Positions 8,129 to 16,354 of a stretch of DNA of 64,000 nucleotides are shown here, piece by piece (within the stretch, counting starts at the first letter, position 1; the number at the start of each line of letters is the position of its first letter). Source of the DNA: Alphaproteobacteria bacterium (GTDB lineage: Bacteria > Pseudomonadota > Alphaproteobacteria > Rhodospirillales > Casp-alpha2); assembly GCA_024279135.1 (NCBI GenBank), contig JAJRRU010000005.1:1-64000 (forward strand), given 5' to 3'. The position numbers and the translations under genes were made by a program. The notes beneath the pieces were generated by a model, which was not told where the DNA came from, did not search any database, and worked only from the letters and a program-made list of their open reading frames with translations.

Positions 8129-9934
8129 ATGCCTCACGAATCAGTGCAGCAGGACGAATTTGCACATCTGGAAATCATGAATGATATTGCCCAGCGCTCT
8201 CGACACCTTATATCAGAATTTGCCTTGCGCCATAGCGGAAAGGTGCCAACCGTTCCCGAAGATGCCTTAAACCTTAACGGGGCTTACAGCGACCTTGCGG
8301 TGAAGATGATGAGCGATCCGTCCCGCGCCCTGTCTCACCAGATGGATTTGTGGAAAAACTTTATGGGGTTATGGCAATACTCGGCTGGCAGGATGATGGG
8401 CCTGGACGTCGAACCACAGGCCGAACCGGCAAAGGGTGATCGTCGCTTCAAGGATCCGGCGTGGAGCGAAAACCACGTTCTCGACTATATCAAACAGTCT
8501 TATTTGCTGACTGCTGGCTGGTTGGAAAGTCTGGTTAATGATGTGGACGGGATCGATCCTAAAACCGCCCATAAAATCGAATTTTTCACCCGCTGTTATA
8601 TCGAAGCCATGTCACCGGCCAATTTTGCCCTGAGCAATCCGGAAGTCATGCGCGAAACCCTGGAAACCAAGGGTGAGAACCTGTTGCGGGGCTTGCAAAA
8701 CCTGCTGGCTGATTTCGAGCGGGGTAATGGCAAGCTTAATGTCAGAATGTCCGATGAACGGGCATTCGAAGTCGGTGTCACGGTTGCCGCCACGCCGGGC
8801 AAGGTTGTTTATCGCAATGAGCTTATTGAGTTGATTCAGTACGAACCGAGCACCAAGACGGTGTACAAACGTCCGTTGCTGATCGTGCCGCCCTGGATCA
8901 ACAAGTATTACGTGCTGGATCTGAGCGAGAAGAACTCATATGTCAAATGGGCCGTGGCCCAGGGACATACTGTATTTGTCGTTTCCTGGGTCAATCCGGG
9001 CAAGGAACTGGCGGACAAAGATTTTGTCGATTACATGCACCAAGGCCCGCTCGATGCTCTGGTCGCCATTGAAAAAGCCACCGGAGAACGGGCCGTCAAT
9101 GTTGTGGGGTATTGTATCGGTGGCACGCTGCTGGCGGCTACCGGGGCATGGATTGCCGCCCCAGACAATCCGGAACGCGAAAACTGGCAGGGCCGTATAG
9201 CCTCGCAGACATATCTGACCACCCTGACCGATTTTCAGGACGTTGGCGACGTGTCTGTTTTCATCGACGAGGCCCAGGTCTCAAAGCTCGAAAAAACCAT
9301 GAATGAACGCGGCTATCTGGAAGGTCGCGAGATGGGGGCCGCCTTTAACCTGATGCGCTCGTCTGATTTGATCTGGTCTTTCGTGATCAATAACTACCTG
9401 ATGGGTAAATCCCCCTTCCCGTTCGATCTGCTGTACTGGAATAATGATTCAACCCAGATCCCGGCCGCACTGCACAGTTATTATCTGCGCAAGATGAATT
9501 TGGAAAACCGGCTTTCCCAACCCGGCGGGCTTGACTTCGATGGTGTCGCCATCGATCTGCGTGATGTTGAACTGCCCACTTATATGGTTTCGGCGCACGA
9601 CGATCACATCGCACCGTGGGCCTCGACCTTCAAGGCGACAGATATGTTCAAGGGGGATATGCGGTTTGTACTGGCGGCCTCGGGCCATATCGCCGGTATT
9701 ATCAATCCGCCAGCCAACAAAAAGTATCACTTCTGGACCAATGAGAGCCTCGGTGATGGACCGCAAAACTGGCTGGATGGCGCGCAGCGTCACGAAGGTT
9801 CATGGTGGAGCGACTGGGCCAAGTGGGCAAAAAAACAAGCTGGGACCAGAATAACGGCCCGTATTCCCGGTGCGGGCGAACTCGCCGCGCTGGAAAATGC
9901 CCCCGGATCTTATGTCATGGTTCGCTACGACTGA
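8129..9934 (+). CDS. phaC: class I poly(3-hydroxyalkanoate) synthase
   Basis: The 601-residue cytoplasmic/granule-bound enzyme polymerises (R)-3-hydroxyacyl-CoA into storage polyester. It has the N-terminal PhaC domain and a C-terminal alpha/beta-hydrolase core. The lipase-like box reads GYCIGG, with nucleophile C329. The other catalytic residues appear as D492 (in HDDHIAPW) and H520 (in SGHIAGIINPP), the pattern of class I enzymes. Length agrees with class I, so no PhaE partner is expected. It stands alone rather than with phaA/phaB. Its 3' end meets the MeaB-like gene tail to tail without a gap. Confidence 0.95.
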   Translation: MPHESVQQDEFAHLEIMNDIAQRSRHLISEFALRHSGKVPTVPEDALNLNGAYSDLAVKMMSDPSRALSHQMDLWKNFMGLWQYSAGRMMGLDVEPQAEPAKGDRRFKDPAWSENHVLDYIKQSYLLTAGWLESLVNDVDGIDPKTAHKIEFFTRCYIEAMSPANFALSNPEVMRETLETKGENLLRGLQNLLADFERGNGKLNVRMSDERAFEVGVTVAATPGKVVYRNELIELIQYEPSTKTVYKRPLLIVPPWINKYYVLDLSEKNSYVKWAVAQGHTVFVVSWVNPGKELADKDFVDYMHQGPLDALVAIEKATGERAVNVVGYCIGGTLLAATGAWIAAPDNPERENWQGRIASQTYLTTLTDFQDVGDVSVFIDEAQVSKLEKTMNERGYLEGREMGAAFNLMRSSDLIWSFVINNYLMGKSPFPFDLLYWNNDSTQIPAALHSYYLRKMNLENRLSQPGGLDFDGVAIDLRDVELPTYMVSAHDDHIAPWASTFKATDMFKGDMRFVLAASGHIAGIINPPANKKYHFWTNESLGDGPQNWLDGAQRHEGSWWSDWAKWAKKQAGTRITARIPGAGELAALENAPGSYVMVRYD

Positions 9935-9952
9935 TCAGCTTGACTTGATCAG
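9931..9952. terminator. hairpin shared by the phaC and meaB-like 3' ends
   Basis: A perfect 7-bp inverted repeat (CTGATCA/TGATCAG, 8-nt loop) contains both stop codons of two convergent genes. There is no T-run, so it is a weak candidate for a bidirectional terminator or a 3'-end processing structure. Confidence 0.3.
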
Positions 9953-10885
9953 TTCCAGGGCCGCACTGTAGGGATCAACGGTGCGCTTGCGAACGTTTTC
10001 AAAGGCACTGTCCCTGACATTTTCGTGGGCCGTGATGACGCGCTCGCGGGCGATCTCTTCGGCGGCTTTCAGGACGCGCATTTCGGCAATTTCATGCTGG
10101 CGTGTGGTCCGCTCGCCAGATGTTTCAAGGTGTTGTTGGTGGTCCTCCAGGTTTTTCACCAGATCATCGATGCCCTGCCCGGTCTGGGCACTGGTCGCAA
10201 TGACACGGACCGGCCAGCCCTGACGGTTACGGCCCGACAGCCCGATGGTCAGCATACCGTTTAATTCGGCAACCGTTTTTTCGGCTTCCTTGCGGTCGCA
10301 CTTGGAGACCGCATGAATGTCGGCGATTTCCAGCACACCGGCCTTGATGGCTTGGATGTCATCACCCAGCCCGGGTGCCGAGACCACCACCACGGACAGG
10401 GCGGCTCTGGCGATATCAACCTCGTCCTGACCCACACCAACGGTTTCGATCAAGATCACATCAAACCCGGCGGCATCCAGGATGTCGACGGCTTCCATAC
10501 AGCCGCGTGTCAATCCGCCCAGGCTGCCGCGTGTGGCCATGGAGCGGATAAAAACCCCGTCATCTCCGGCCAGTTCGCCCATGCGCACCCGGTCACCCAG
10601 AATGGCCCCGCCGGAAAACGGACTGGACGGGTCAATGGCAACGATGCCCACCGTGCGACCCGAAGCCCTGAATTTTTGAGCCAGGGCGCGCACCATGGTT
10701 GATTTTCCACTGCCGGGAACACCCGTCAATCCAATGGTATGGGCCTGGCCTGCACGCTGGTAAATTTTGGCGAACAGGGCTCGGTCATGGGGGGCGCCAA
10801 TTTCAGCCCGTGACATAGCCTTGGCTATGGATCGGGGGGCACGGGCAAGAATGCCGTCCAGCAGATCGGAATGGCCTTTGTCCAA
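9935..10885 (-). CDS. MeaB/ArgK-family P-loop GTPase
   Basis: This 316-residue G3E-related GTPase belongs to the MeaB/ArgK family. Its best characterised members protect and reactivate adenosylcobalamin-dependent methylmalonyl-CoA mutase. Walker A is GVPGSGKS near residue 57. IDPSSPFSGGAILGDRVRM and ETVGVGQ are the family switch/Mg-binding segments, and SKCD (about residue 198) takes the place of the base-recognition motif. The start codon is TTG, with CGGAG about nine bases upstream inside the preceding gene. It follows the gamma carbonic anhydrase gene by three bases and is probably co-transcribed. No mutase gene is in the window. Confidence 0.88.
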   Translation of the reverse strand: MDKGHSDLLDGILARAPRSIAKAMSRAEIGAPHDRALFAKIYQRAGQAHTIGLTGVPGSGKSTMVRALAQKFRASGRTVGIVAIDPSSPFSGGAILGDRVRMGELAGDDGVFIRSMATRGSLGGLTRGCMEAVDILDAAGFDVILIETVGVGQDEVDIARAALSVVVVSAPGLGDDIQAIKAGVLEIADIHAVSKCDRKEAEKTVAELNGMLTIGLSGRNRQGWPVRVIATSAQTGQGIDDLVKNLEDHQQHLETSGERTTRQHEIAEMRVLKAAEEIARERVITAHENVRDSAFENVRKRTVDPYSAALELIKSS

Positions 10886-10888
10886 GGT

Positions 10889-11494
10889 TTATTGCTCCGT
10901 TTCGTCTTCTTCGCGGTTGATTGTTCGCAAGTCCTGGTTTGCATCGATGTAGGTCTGCGACAATTTAACATATGTCGGCCAGATATAGTCGAGCATATCT
11001 TGTTCCTTGTCACCGATATTGCGCAATTTGCGGGCTGGCGAACCGGCCCACACTTCACCGGCCCTGACACGCTTGCCGGGCAGAACCAGCGAGCCCGCCG
11101 CCACCAGTGAGCCGCTCTCGACCACGGCACCGTCCATGACAGTTGCCTGCATGCCAATCATGCAGCCATCTTCCAGGGTGCAGGCATGCAGCAGACACAT
11201 ATGCCCCACGGTGACATTATCGCCGATATAGGTGCCACAGGTCCGGCTGTCGATATGGATAATGGTGCCGTCCTGAATGTTTGTATTTTCGCCGATCCTG
11301 ATTTCATTCATGTCGCCGCGCAAGGTGCAATTAAACCAGATACCAGATCGTGCCCCGATCACCACATCCCCGATGATCACGGCATTCGGCGCGATAAAGG
11401 CGGTGTCATGAATTTGGGGTGTCTTGTCGTTGTGGGCCAAAATCAAGCCCGGCCAACGCGATAAGCGGGATGAAGACGCAGTTTCTTGTGACAT
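10889..11494 (-). CDS. gamma-class carbonic anhydrase family protein
   Basis: A 201-residue left-handed beta-helix protein built of hexapeptide repeats (for example AVIIGDVVIGARSGIW). The three zinc-ligand histidines of the gamma-CA/PaaY family are visible: one in TIIHID and two in VGHMCLLHAC. It is expected to act as a homotrimer, hydrating CO2 or serving an unknown thioesterase or acyltransferase-like function, since many bacterial family members are not proven anhydrases. GAGG precedes the ATG. It is the first gene of a probable two-gene unit with the MeaB-like GTPase. Confidence 0.85.
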   Translation of the reverse strand: MSQETASSSRLSRWPGLILAHNDKTPQIHDTAFIAPNAVIIGDVVIGARSGIWFNCTLRGDMNEIRIGENTNIQDGTIIHIDSRTCGTYIGDNVTVGHMCLLHACTLEDGCMIGMQATVMDGAVVESGSLVAAGSLVLPGKRVRAGEVWAGSPARKLRNIGDKEQDMLDYIWPTYVKLSQTYIDANQDLRTINREEDETEQ

Positions 11495-11528
11495 TTTGTC
11501 CTCATGGTGTGGAAGTTACAGCAGGAAG

Positions 11529-11576
11529 TAAATTGCCCGCTAACACATGTAATACATGGAGTTAACGGGCAATTTA
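11529..11576 (-). terminator. terminator of the dctPQM operon
   Basis: A long hairpin just after dctM: an 11-bp perfect stem (TAAATTGCCCG/CGGGCAATTTA), one mismatch, then four more pairs (TAAC/GTTA), around a 16-nt loop. The stem ends in an A/T tract on either strand, consistent with intrinsic termination. Confidence 0.75.
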
Positions 11577-11597
11577 ATACATTAAACGTAACCGCGT

Positions 11598-12962
11598 CTA
11601 GTAGGTTACGATCTCCGGTCCCATCATCAGGGTCGGTAACCATATAGAAATCCACGGTATATAGGTCACCATGATCAGGAAGATAAACATGATGCCGACG
11701 AATGGCAGCGCGGCTTTGACCACCGCCATCACCGACATATTCGCCACCCCGGCGGTCACAAACAGGTTGAGGCCCACCGGTGGCGTTATCATGCCGATTT
11801 CCATGTTGACCACCATGATAATGCCCAGATGAATAGGATCAATGCCCAGTTGCATGGCAATGGGAAAGACCAGCGGGGCAATAATAATCAACAAGCCCGA
11901 AGGTTCCATGAACTGTCCACCGATCAACAGGATGACGTTGACCATAACCAGGAACATGATGGGGCCAAACCCGGCACCCAGCATGGCTTCGGTAAGCATT
12001 TGTGGAATCCGTTCCTCAGTCAGCACGTGTTTGAGGATCAGGGCATTGGCGATAATAAACATCAGCATGATGGTCAGTTTGCCAGCCTCAAACAGGGATT
12101 TCTTGGTATCAGGATGCCACATCACCGATACCACGCGTCTGATAAAGCCCCCTCCCCGATTACCTTCTGCGCTGAACGGTCCCATGTCGCGGTAGACGAA
12201 ATTTGCAATGATAAAGGCATACACCGCAGCCACGGCGGCGGCTTCGGTGGGGGTGAAAATGCCGCCATAAATACCACCAAGGATAATCACAATAAGCAAC
12301 AAGCCCCAGGCAGCATCGCGTGCGGACTCATAAATTTCTCGCCAGCCAGCCCAAGGCTGCGACGGCAGCCCTTTCCAGCGTGCGGCGATATAAATACCGA
12401 TCATCAGCATGCAACCGGCGATAATGCCCGGCACCACACCGGCCAGGAACATGCGGCCCACCGAAACATCCGTGGCGGCGGCATAAACAACCATGACGAT
12501 GGATGGCGGGATCAAAATACCCAGCGTTCCGGCGTTACAAATAACACCGGCGGCAAATTCCTTGGGGTATCCCACTTCTCGCATACCGGCGATAACGATG
12601 GAGCCAATGGCGATAACCGTGGCGGGAGACGATCCCGACAAGGCGGCGAACATCATGCAGGCAAGGACCGATGCGATGGCCAGCCCGCCCTTGAAATGTC
12701 CCACAATGGCAATGGCGAAGCGGATAATCCGGCGCGCCACGCCGCCCGTGGACATGAACGTTGATGCCAGAATAAAGAACGGGATAGCAAGCAGGGTATA
12801 ATGCCCATGAAAGGCAGAAAACAGTGTTTGGGCCACGGACCGCAAGGAGCCATCCGAAAAAGAGACCAGAAAAAGAATGCTGGACAGACCGAGAGCAACG
12901 GCAATTGGCACCCCGACAAAAAGCAGCGTGATGACAAGCGTAAAGATAATAAGTACTTCCAT
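11598..12962 (-). CDS. dctM: TRAP transporter large permease, DctM type
   Basis: The 454-residue polytopic inner-membrane protein has the DctM domain and about 12 hydrophobic segments. Family-typical stretches include FAALSGSSPATVIAIGS near residue 105 and ILIPPSIVMVVY near residue 150. It is the Na+-driven transport channel of a tripartite periplasmic carboxylate transporter. It starts four bases after dctQ ends, so translation is probably coupled. A strong terminator follows. The DctP sequence and the adjacent DctBD pair suggest C4-dicarboxylates or another carboxylate; the exact ligand is not determined. Confidence 0.93.
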   Translation of the reverse strand: MEVLIIFTLVITLLFVGVPIAVALGLSSILFLVSFSDGSLRSVAQTLFSAFHGHYTLLAIPFFILASTFMSTGGVARRIIRFAIAIVGHFKGGLAIASVLACMMFAALSGSSPATVIAIGSIVIAGMREVGYPKEFAAGVICNAGTLGILIPPSIVMVVYAAATDVSVGRMFLAGVVPGIIAGCMLMIGIYIAARWKGLPSQPWAGWREIYESARDAAWGLLLIVIILGGIYGGIFTPTEAAAVAAVYAFIIANFVYRDMGPFSAEGNRGGGFIRRVVSVMWHPDTKKSLFEAGKLTIMLMFIIANALILKHVLTEERIPQMLTEAMLGAGFGPIMFLVMVNVILLIGGQFMEPSGLLIIIAPLVFPIAMQLGIDPIHLGIIMVVNMEIGMITPPVGLNLFVTAGVANMSVMAVVKAALPFVGIMFIFLIMVTYIPWISIWLPTLMMGPEIVTY

Positions 12963-12965
12963 GGA

Positions 12966-13592
12966 TCAATCTTCCCCGATCGGATGTGTTTTCATGGTTT
13001 CTTCCATATCTTCGGCTTCGTGGCTGGCGATGATAAGGGTCGTCTGTCCGGTGAATACTTTCCAACCGACTTGAAGAAATCTAAACGTCATAAGCGCAAC
13101 GCCCAGGGGCAGAGCAAAATAAGGAATGAATCGGGGCATTTTTTCATACGCCTCACCATCATTCAGCCAGACGGATAAAAACTGCAGGAACGCTGGCATA
13201 GGCACATCTTCTGTTTCAAGGAATGCTCGCTTTGTGACGAAAGGATACCAGTATTCCCAGCTTCCTATCAGTAAAAGCACGCTAAACAGGATGCAGGCCG
13301 AGACGGCGATCATGGCCATGATCTTGCGTCCCGTTGGGCCGAACATATTGACGGCCACGTCAACGCCCAGGTGAAGGTTCTTTTTGACGCAGTAGGATGT
13401 TCCCAGCAGGACCAGCCAGGCAAACAGAAAAACTGTTACCTCCAGTGCCCATAATAGATTGCTATTGAATACATATCGTGTCACCACATTGGCAAACGTG
13501 ATCACAGTCATGACGCCTAACAGGACGGCGATGACTGTTTCTTCAAGCTCATCAATGAACCGCCCAAAAGGCGTAGCATTTTGATTTTCCAT
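12966..13592 (-). CDS. dctQ: TRAP transporter small permease, DctQ type
   Basis: An inner-membrane protein of about 208 residues with four hydrophobic segments, including the DctQ-typical NVVTRYVF and ELTVFLFAWLVLLG-like stretch (here EVTVFLFAWLVLLG). I place the start at the ATG preceded by GGGAGG six bases upstream; an upstream GTG would add seven charged residues. The last third carries an extra loop compared with short DctQ proteins. It forms the membrane complex with DctM and is separated from dctP by a stable hairpin. Confidence 0.9.
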   Translation of the reverse strand: MENQNATPFGRFIDELEETVIAVLLGVMTVITFANVVTRYVFNSNLLWALEVTVFLFAWLVLLGTSYCVKKNLHLGVDVAVNMFGPTGRKIMAMIAVSACILFSVLLLIGSWEYWYPFVTKRAFLETEDVPMPAFLQFLSVWLNDGEAYEKMPRFIPYFALPLGVALMTFRFLQVGWKVFTGQTTLIIASHEAEDMEETMKTHPIGED

Positions 13593-13664
13593 AGAATCCT
13601 CCCTCTCGGTCACTATAATAGAAAAATCTCACAAACATATAGAAATCTATATCGCCATAAAGTA

Positions 13665-13696
13665 AGGGCGTATCGGTGATATGCCGGATACGCCCT
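13665..13696 (-). promoter_or_regulatory. intercistronic hairpin between dctP and dctQ
   Basis: A perfect 10-bp stem (AGGGCGTATC/GATACGCCCT) with a 12-nt loop between the binding-protein gene and the permease genes. It has no adequate T-run. It is best read as a stabiliser of the dctP mRNA 3' end or a partial attenuator, giving more binding protein than permease. Confidence 0.55.
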
Positions 13697-13749
13697 CTCC
13701 CTAGATGATATCGATTAGAAGATATCGCTCTGAGTATGGATCAACCGAT

Positions 13750-14754
13750 CTACTGACCAGCCTGAGCAGCGGCGATCATGTCGGCACCGATGTCAGCCTC
13801 GAATTTAGCCCAGACAGGTTTCAGTGCATCAACCCACGCCTGACGTTGTGCAGATGACAGGGCGCGAACCGTGCCGCCAGCGTCGATAACTTTCTGCTTG
13901 TTGGCCTGATTAACCTTGAAGGATTCTTTGTTTCTGGCTGCGGTAACTTCCTTCAGGATTGTGTCCAACTGAGTGCGCACGTTGCTTGGCAGTCCATCCC
14001 ACCATTCGCCCGAGGTCACCACCAGATAATCGATGATGCCGTGATTGGTTTCGGTGACACCGTCCTGTACTTCGAAGAACTTCTTGCCATATACGTTAGA
14101 CCAGGTGTTTTCCTGACCGTCGATAACGCCGGTCTGCAACCCGCCATAAACTTCCTTGAAGGCCATTTTCTGAGGGTTGGCACCCAGTTGCTCAAACTGA
14201 GCGACCAGAACATCGGAGGCCTGAACGCGGAATTTAAGACCGCTGGCATCAGAAGGCATTATCAATGGTTTGTTGGCAGACATCTGCTTCATGCCATTGT
14301 GCCAGAAAGCCAGACCCACAAGGCCTTTTTTCTTCATGGCATTTTTCAATTTCTGGCCAGCATCCGAATTCTGGAATTTATCAACGGCGTTAATGTCCTT
14401 GAACATGAACGGCAGATCGAAAATGCGATATTTTTTGGTGAATTTTTCAAATTTTGACAGCGATGGAGCGGCCATCTGAACGTCACCATTCAGGATGGCT
14501 TCGAGCACCTTGTTGTCATCATACAGGCTGGAGTTGGGGAAAACTTCCATGCAGGCGATGCCGTTCATTTCTTCATTGACGCGGCTTTCCAACAGCGTAG
14601 CGGCGATGCCTTTGGGGTGTTTGTCTGTATTGGTTACGTGACTGAACTTGATTTTAATCTCGCCGGATTCACAACTGGCGACAGCCGGTGTAACGGTGGC
14701 CGTTGTTGCAAGCAGGGCCGCACCCAGTGTGGCGGCGGCAAATAACTTAAGCAT
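13750..14754 (-). CDS. dctP: TRAP transporter periplasmic binding protein DctP
   Basis: A secreted solute-binding protein of 334 residues when started at the ATG at 14754. That start has GAGAGG seven bases upstream and gives a clean signal peptide ending VASC or nearby. Upstream in-frame codons add an improbable 34-residue leader overlapping the promoter region. The DctP domain shows the conserved LKFRVQ segment, whose Arg normally salt-bridges the substrate carboxylate, and the GQENTWSNV motif. It delivers ligand to DctQM. Expression is probably controlled by DctBD through sigma-54 (see the upstream promoter). Confidence 0.93.
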   Translation of the reverse strand: MLKLFAAATLGAALLATTATVTPAVASCESGEIKIKFSHVTNTDKHPKGIAATLLESRVNEEMNGIACMEVFPNSSLYDDNKVLEAILNGDVQMAAPSLSKFEKFTKKYRIFDLPFMFKDINAVDKFQNSDAGQKLKNAMKKKGLVGLAFWHNGMKQMSANKPLIMPSDASGLKFRVQASDVLVAQFEQLGANPQKMAFKEVYGGLQTGVIDGQENTWSNVYGKKFFEVQDGVTETNHGIIDYLVVTSGEWWDGLPSNVRTQLDTILKEVTAARNKESFKVNQANKQKVIDAGGTVRALSSAQRQAWVDALKPVWAKFEADIGADMIAAAQAGQ

Positions 14755-14847
14755 GGGGTTACCTCTCTGAATATATGTTTTTATTATAGGGCTTCCATAG
14801 CCCCGGTTATTTTGGGGCATTTCTGCCCCGGTCGTCTCCACATACGT

Positions 14848-14864
14848 AGCAAACAATGTGCCAT
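14848..14864 (-). promoter_or_regulatory. sigma-54 (-24/-12) promoter of dctPQM
   Basis: On the minus strand the sequence reads TGGCAC-ATTGT-TTGCT, an essentially perfect RpoN consensus with correct spacing. The transcription start would fall near 14838, about 85 bases before the dctP ATG. Confidence 0.85.
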
Positions 14865-14902
14865 ACTGATTAATTTTAATGTTATACTTTAAATATGTTT
14901 AT

Positions 14903-14915
14903 TAATATTTTGATT
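14903..14915 (-). promoter_or_regulatory. IHF-type site between activator site and promoter
   Basis: The minus-strand bases AATCAAAATATTA match the IHF consensus WATCAANNNNTTR at every fixed position. The site lies in a very AT-rich tract between the sigma-54 promoter and the upstream inverted repeat, the usual arrangement for DNA looping. Confidence 0.55.
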
Positions 14916-14984
14916 TTATTGAATTTAATAAATAAAAATATCCGCAGAACGGACTCGTTGATTGCCTGGTCTGGGTAGGTTTCT

Positions 14985-15008
14985 ACACACAAACCGAGGG
15001 GTGTGTGT
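14985..15008. promoter_or_regulatory. candidate DctD upstream activator site
   Basis: An inverted repeat, ACACACA...TGTGTGT with a 10-nt spacer, sits about 130 bp upstream of the sigma-54 promoter. That is a typical distance for an NtrC-family activator. It also lies just after dctD, so a weak terminator is an alternative, but there is no T-run. Confidence 0.4.
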
Positions 15009-15031
15009 GGTGGTTTACACGTTAGCGACTT

Positions 15032-16354
15032 TTATCTATCCCCATCGATGGCGTATTTCTGCATTTTGTCGTAGAGCGTCTTGCGGGATATCTCCAAGGC
15101 TTCGTAGGTTTGTTTCAGCGAGTTGCCATGTTTCTCCAAAGCCGTGATGATCAGACGTTTTTCGACGGCCTCCATCTGGGCCGCCAGGCTTGAGGGGGTG
15201 GCGCTATCGTTATTGTTGACCGGTCCATCAGCCCCCAGGGCGAAGCGCAGGGCCGCATTTTGGACCTCGCGAACATTGCCGGGCCAGTTCAAGGATTGCA
15301 GATCGGCAATCTTCACCGCCGAAACCTCTAGAGGGGGCCGCTTGAAGCGGTCGCAGGCCTGGTTAACAAAGTGCTGGAACAACAGCGCAATGTCATCCAG
15401 ACGATCACGCAACGGAGGAATACTTAGCGACAGAACGTCCAGGCGATAGAACAGGTCCTCGCGGAACCGTTTGTCATCGGCCAGATCACGCAGGTTCTCC
15501 TTGGTGGCCGCGACGATGCGCACGTCGACCTCAATCTCGTCGTTGCCGCCCAAGGGCATAACGGTTCTGTCTTGCAGTACCCGCAGCAATTTGATCTGTA
15601 AATCCAGTGGCATACTTTCAACTTCGTCCAGAAACAAGGTGCCTTCGTGGGCATGTTGAATTCTGCCGATGCGTTTTTGCGTGGCACCGGTGAAGGCCCC
15701 CGCTTCGTGTCCAAACAGTTCACTTTCGATCATGGTTTCGGGTAACGCACCACAGTTTATGGCCACAAACCGACCATTTTTACGTGGGCTGTCCTCATGC
15801 AAGCTGCGCGCAACAAGCTCCTTGCCCACGCCGGTTTCACCCAGTATCAGCACATCGGCGTCCGTGGCCGCGTAATTACTGATTTGTTTGCGCAGGCGGA
15901 CCATCACCGGGGTCCGTCCGATCAGTCTTTGCTCCAGGCCCGAGCCTTCCCCCAAGGCGGCGCGCAAGGCCCGGTTTTCCAGTGCCAGATGACGTTTTTC
16001 AAGGGCCCGGTGTACGGCACCGACCAGGACATCCGAGGCAAACGGTTTTTCGATGAAATCATAGGCACCATCACGCATGGCCTCCACTGCCATGGCCACA
16101 TCACCGTGTCCGGTAATCAGGATAACCGGTAATCCCGGATCAAGCGCATGGACCCGGGCCATTACGTCCAGGCCGTTCATACCGGGCATTTTGATATCGC
16201 TGACGATGACCCCGGGCCAGGAACGCCCGATCCGCTCAAAGGCCCCGTCCGGACTCTCGAAGCTTTCTACCTCCATATCGGCCAGTTCCAGGGCTTGGCG
16301 ACAGGCTGTACGCAGGTGTTCCTCGTCGTCAATCAATACCACTATATTCTTCAT
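15032..16354 (-). CDS. dctD: sigma-54-dependent response regulator, DctD type
   Basis: A 440-residue NtrC-family activator. The receiver domain (residues 1-120) has its phospho-acceptor D53 in VSDIKMPG. The AAA+ domain has Walker A GETGVGKE near residue 175 and the sigma-54-contacting GAFTGA loop near residue 232. A C-terminal Fis-type helix-turn-helix ends in SLKQTYEALEISRKTLYDKM. Its start overlaps the kinase stop (ATGA), so the pair is translationally coupled. The consensus sigma-54 promoter in front of dctP is the obvious target. Confidence 0.93.
   Translation of the reverse strand: MKNIVVLIDDEEHLRTACRQALELADMEVESFESPDGAFERIGRSWPGVIVSDIKMPGMNGLDVMARVHALDPGLPVILITGHGDVAMAVEAMRDGAYDFIEKPFASDVLVGAVHRALEKRHLALENRALRAALGEGSGLEQRLIGRTPVMVRLRKQISNYAATDADVLILGETGVGKELVARSLHEDSPRKNGRFVAINCGALPETMIESELFGHEAGAFTGATQKRIGRIQHAHEGTLFLDEVESMPLDLQIKLLRVLQDRTVMPLGGNDEIEVDVRIVAATKENLRDLADDKRFREDLFYRLDVLSLSIPPLRDRLDDIALLFQHFVNQACDRFKRPPLEVSAVKIADLQSLNWPGNVREVQNAALRFALGADGPVNNNDSATPSSLAAQMEAVEKRLIITALEKHGNSLKQTYEALEISRKTLYDKMQKYAIDGDR

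Noticed and set aside
11829-12764. A 311-codon plus-strand frame opposite dctM
   Set aside because: It is the reverse shadow of a well-conserved TRAP permease, with His/Gln/Asp-rich low-complexity content and no family features.
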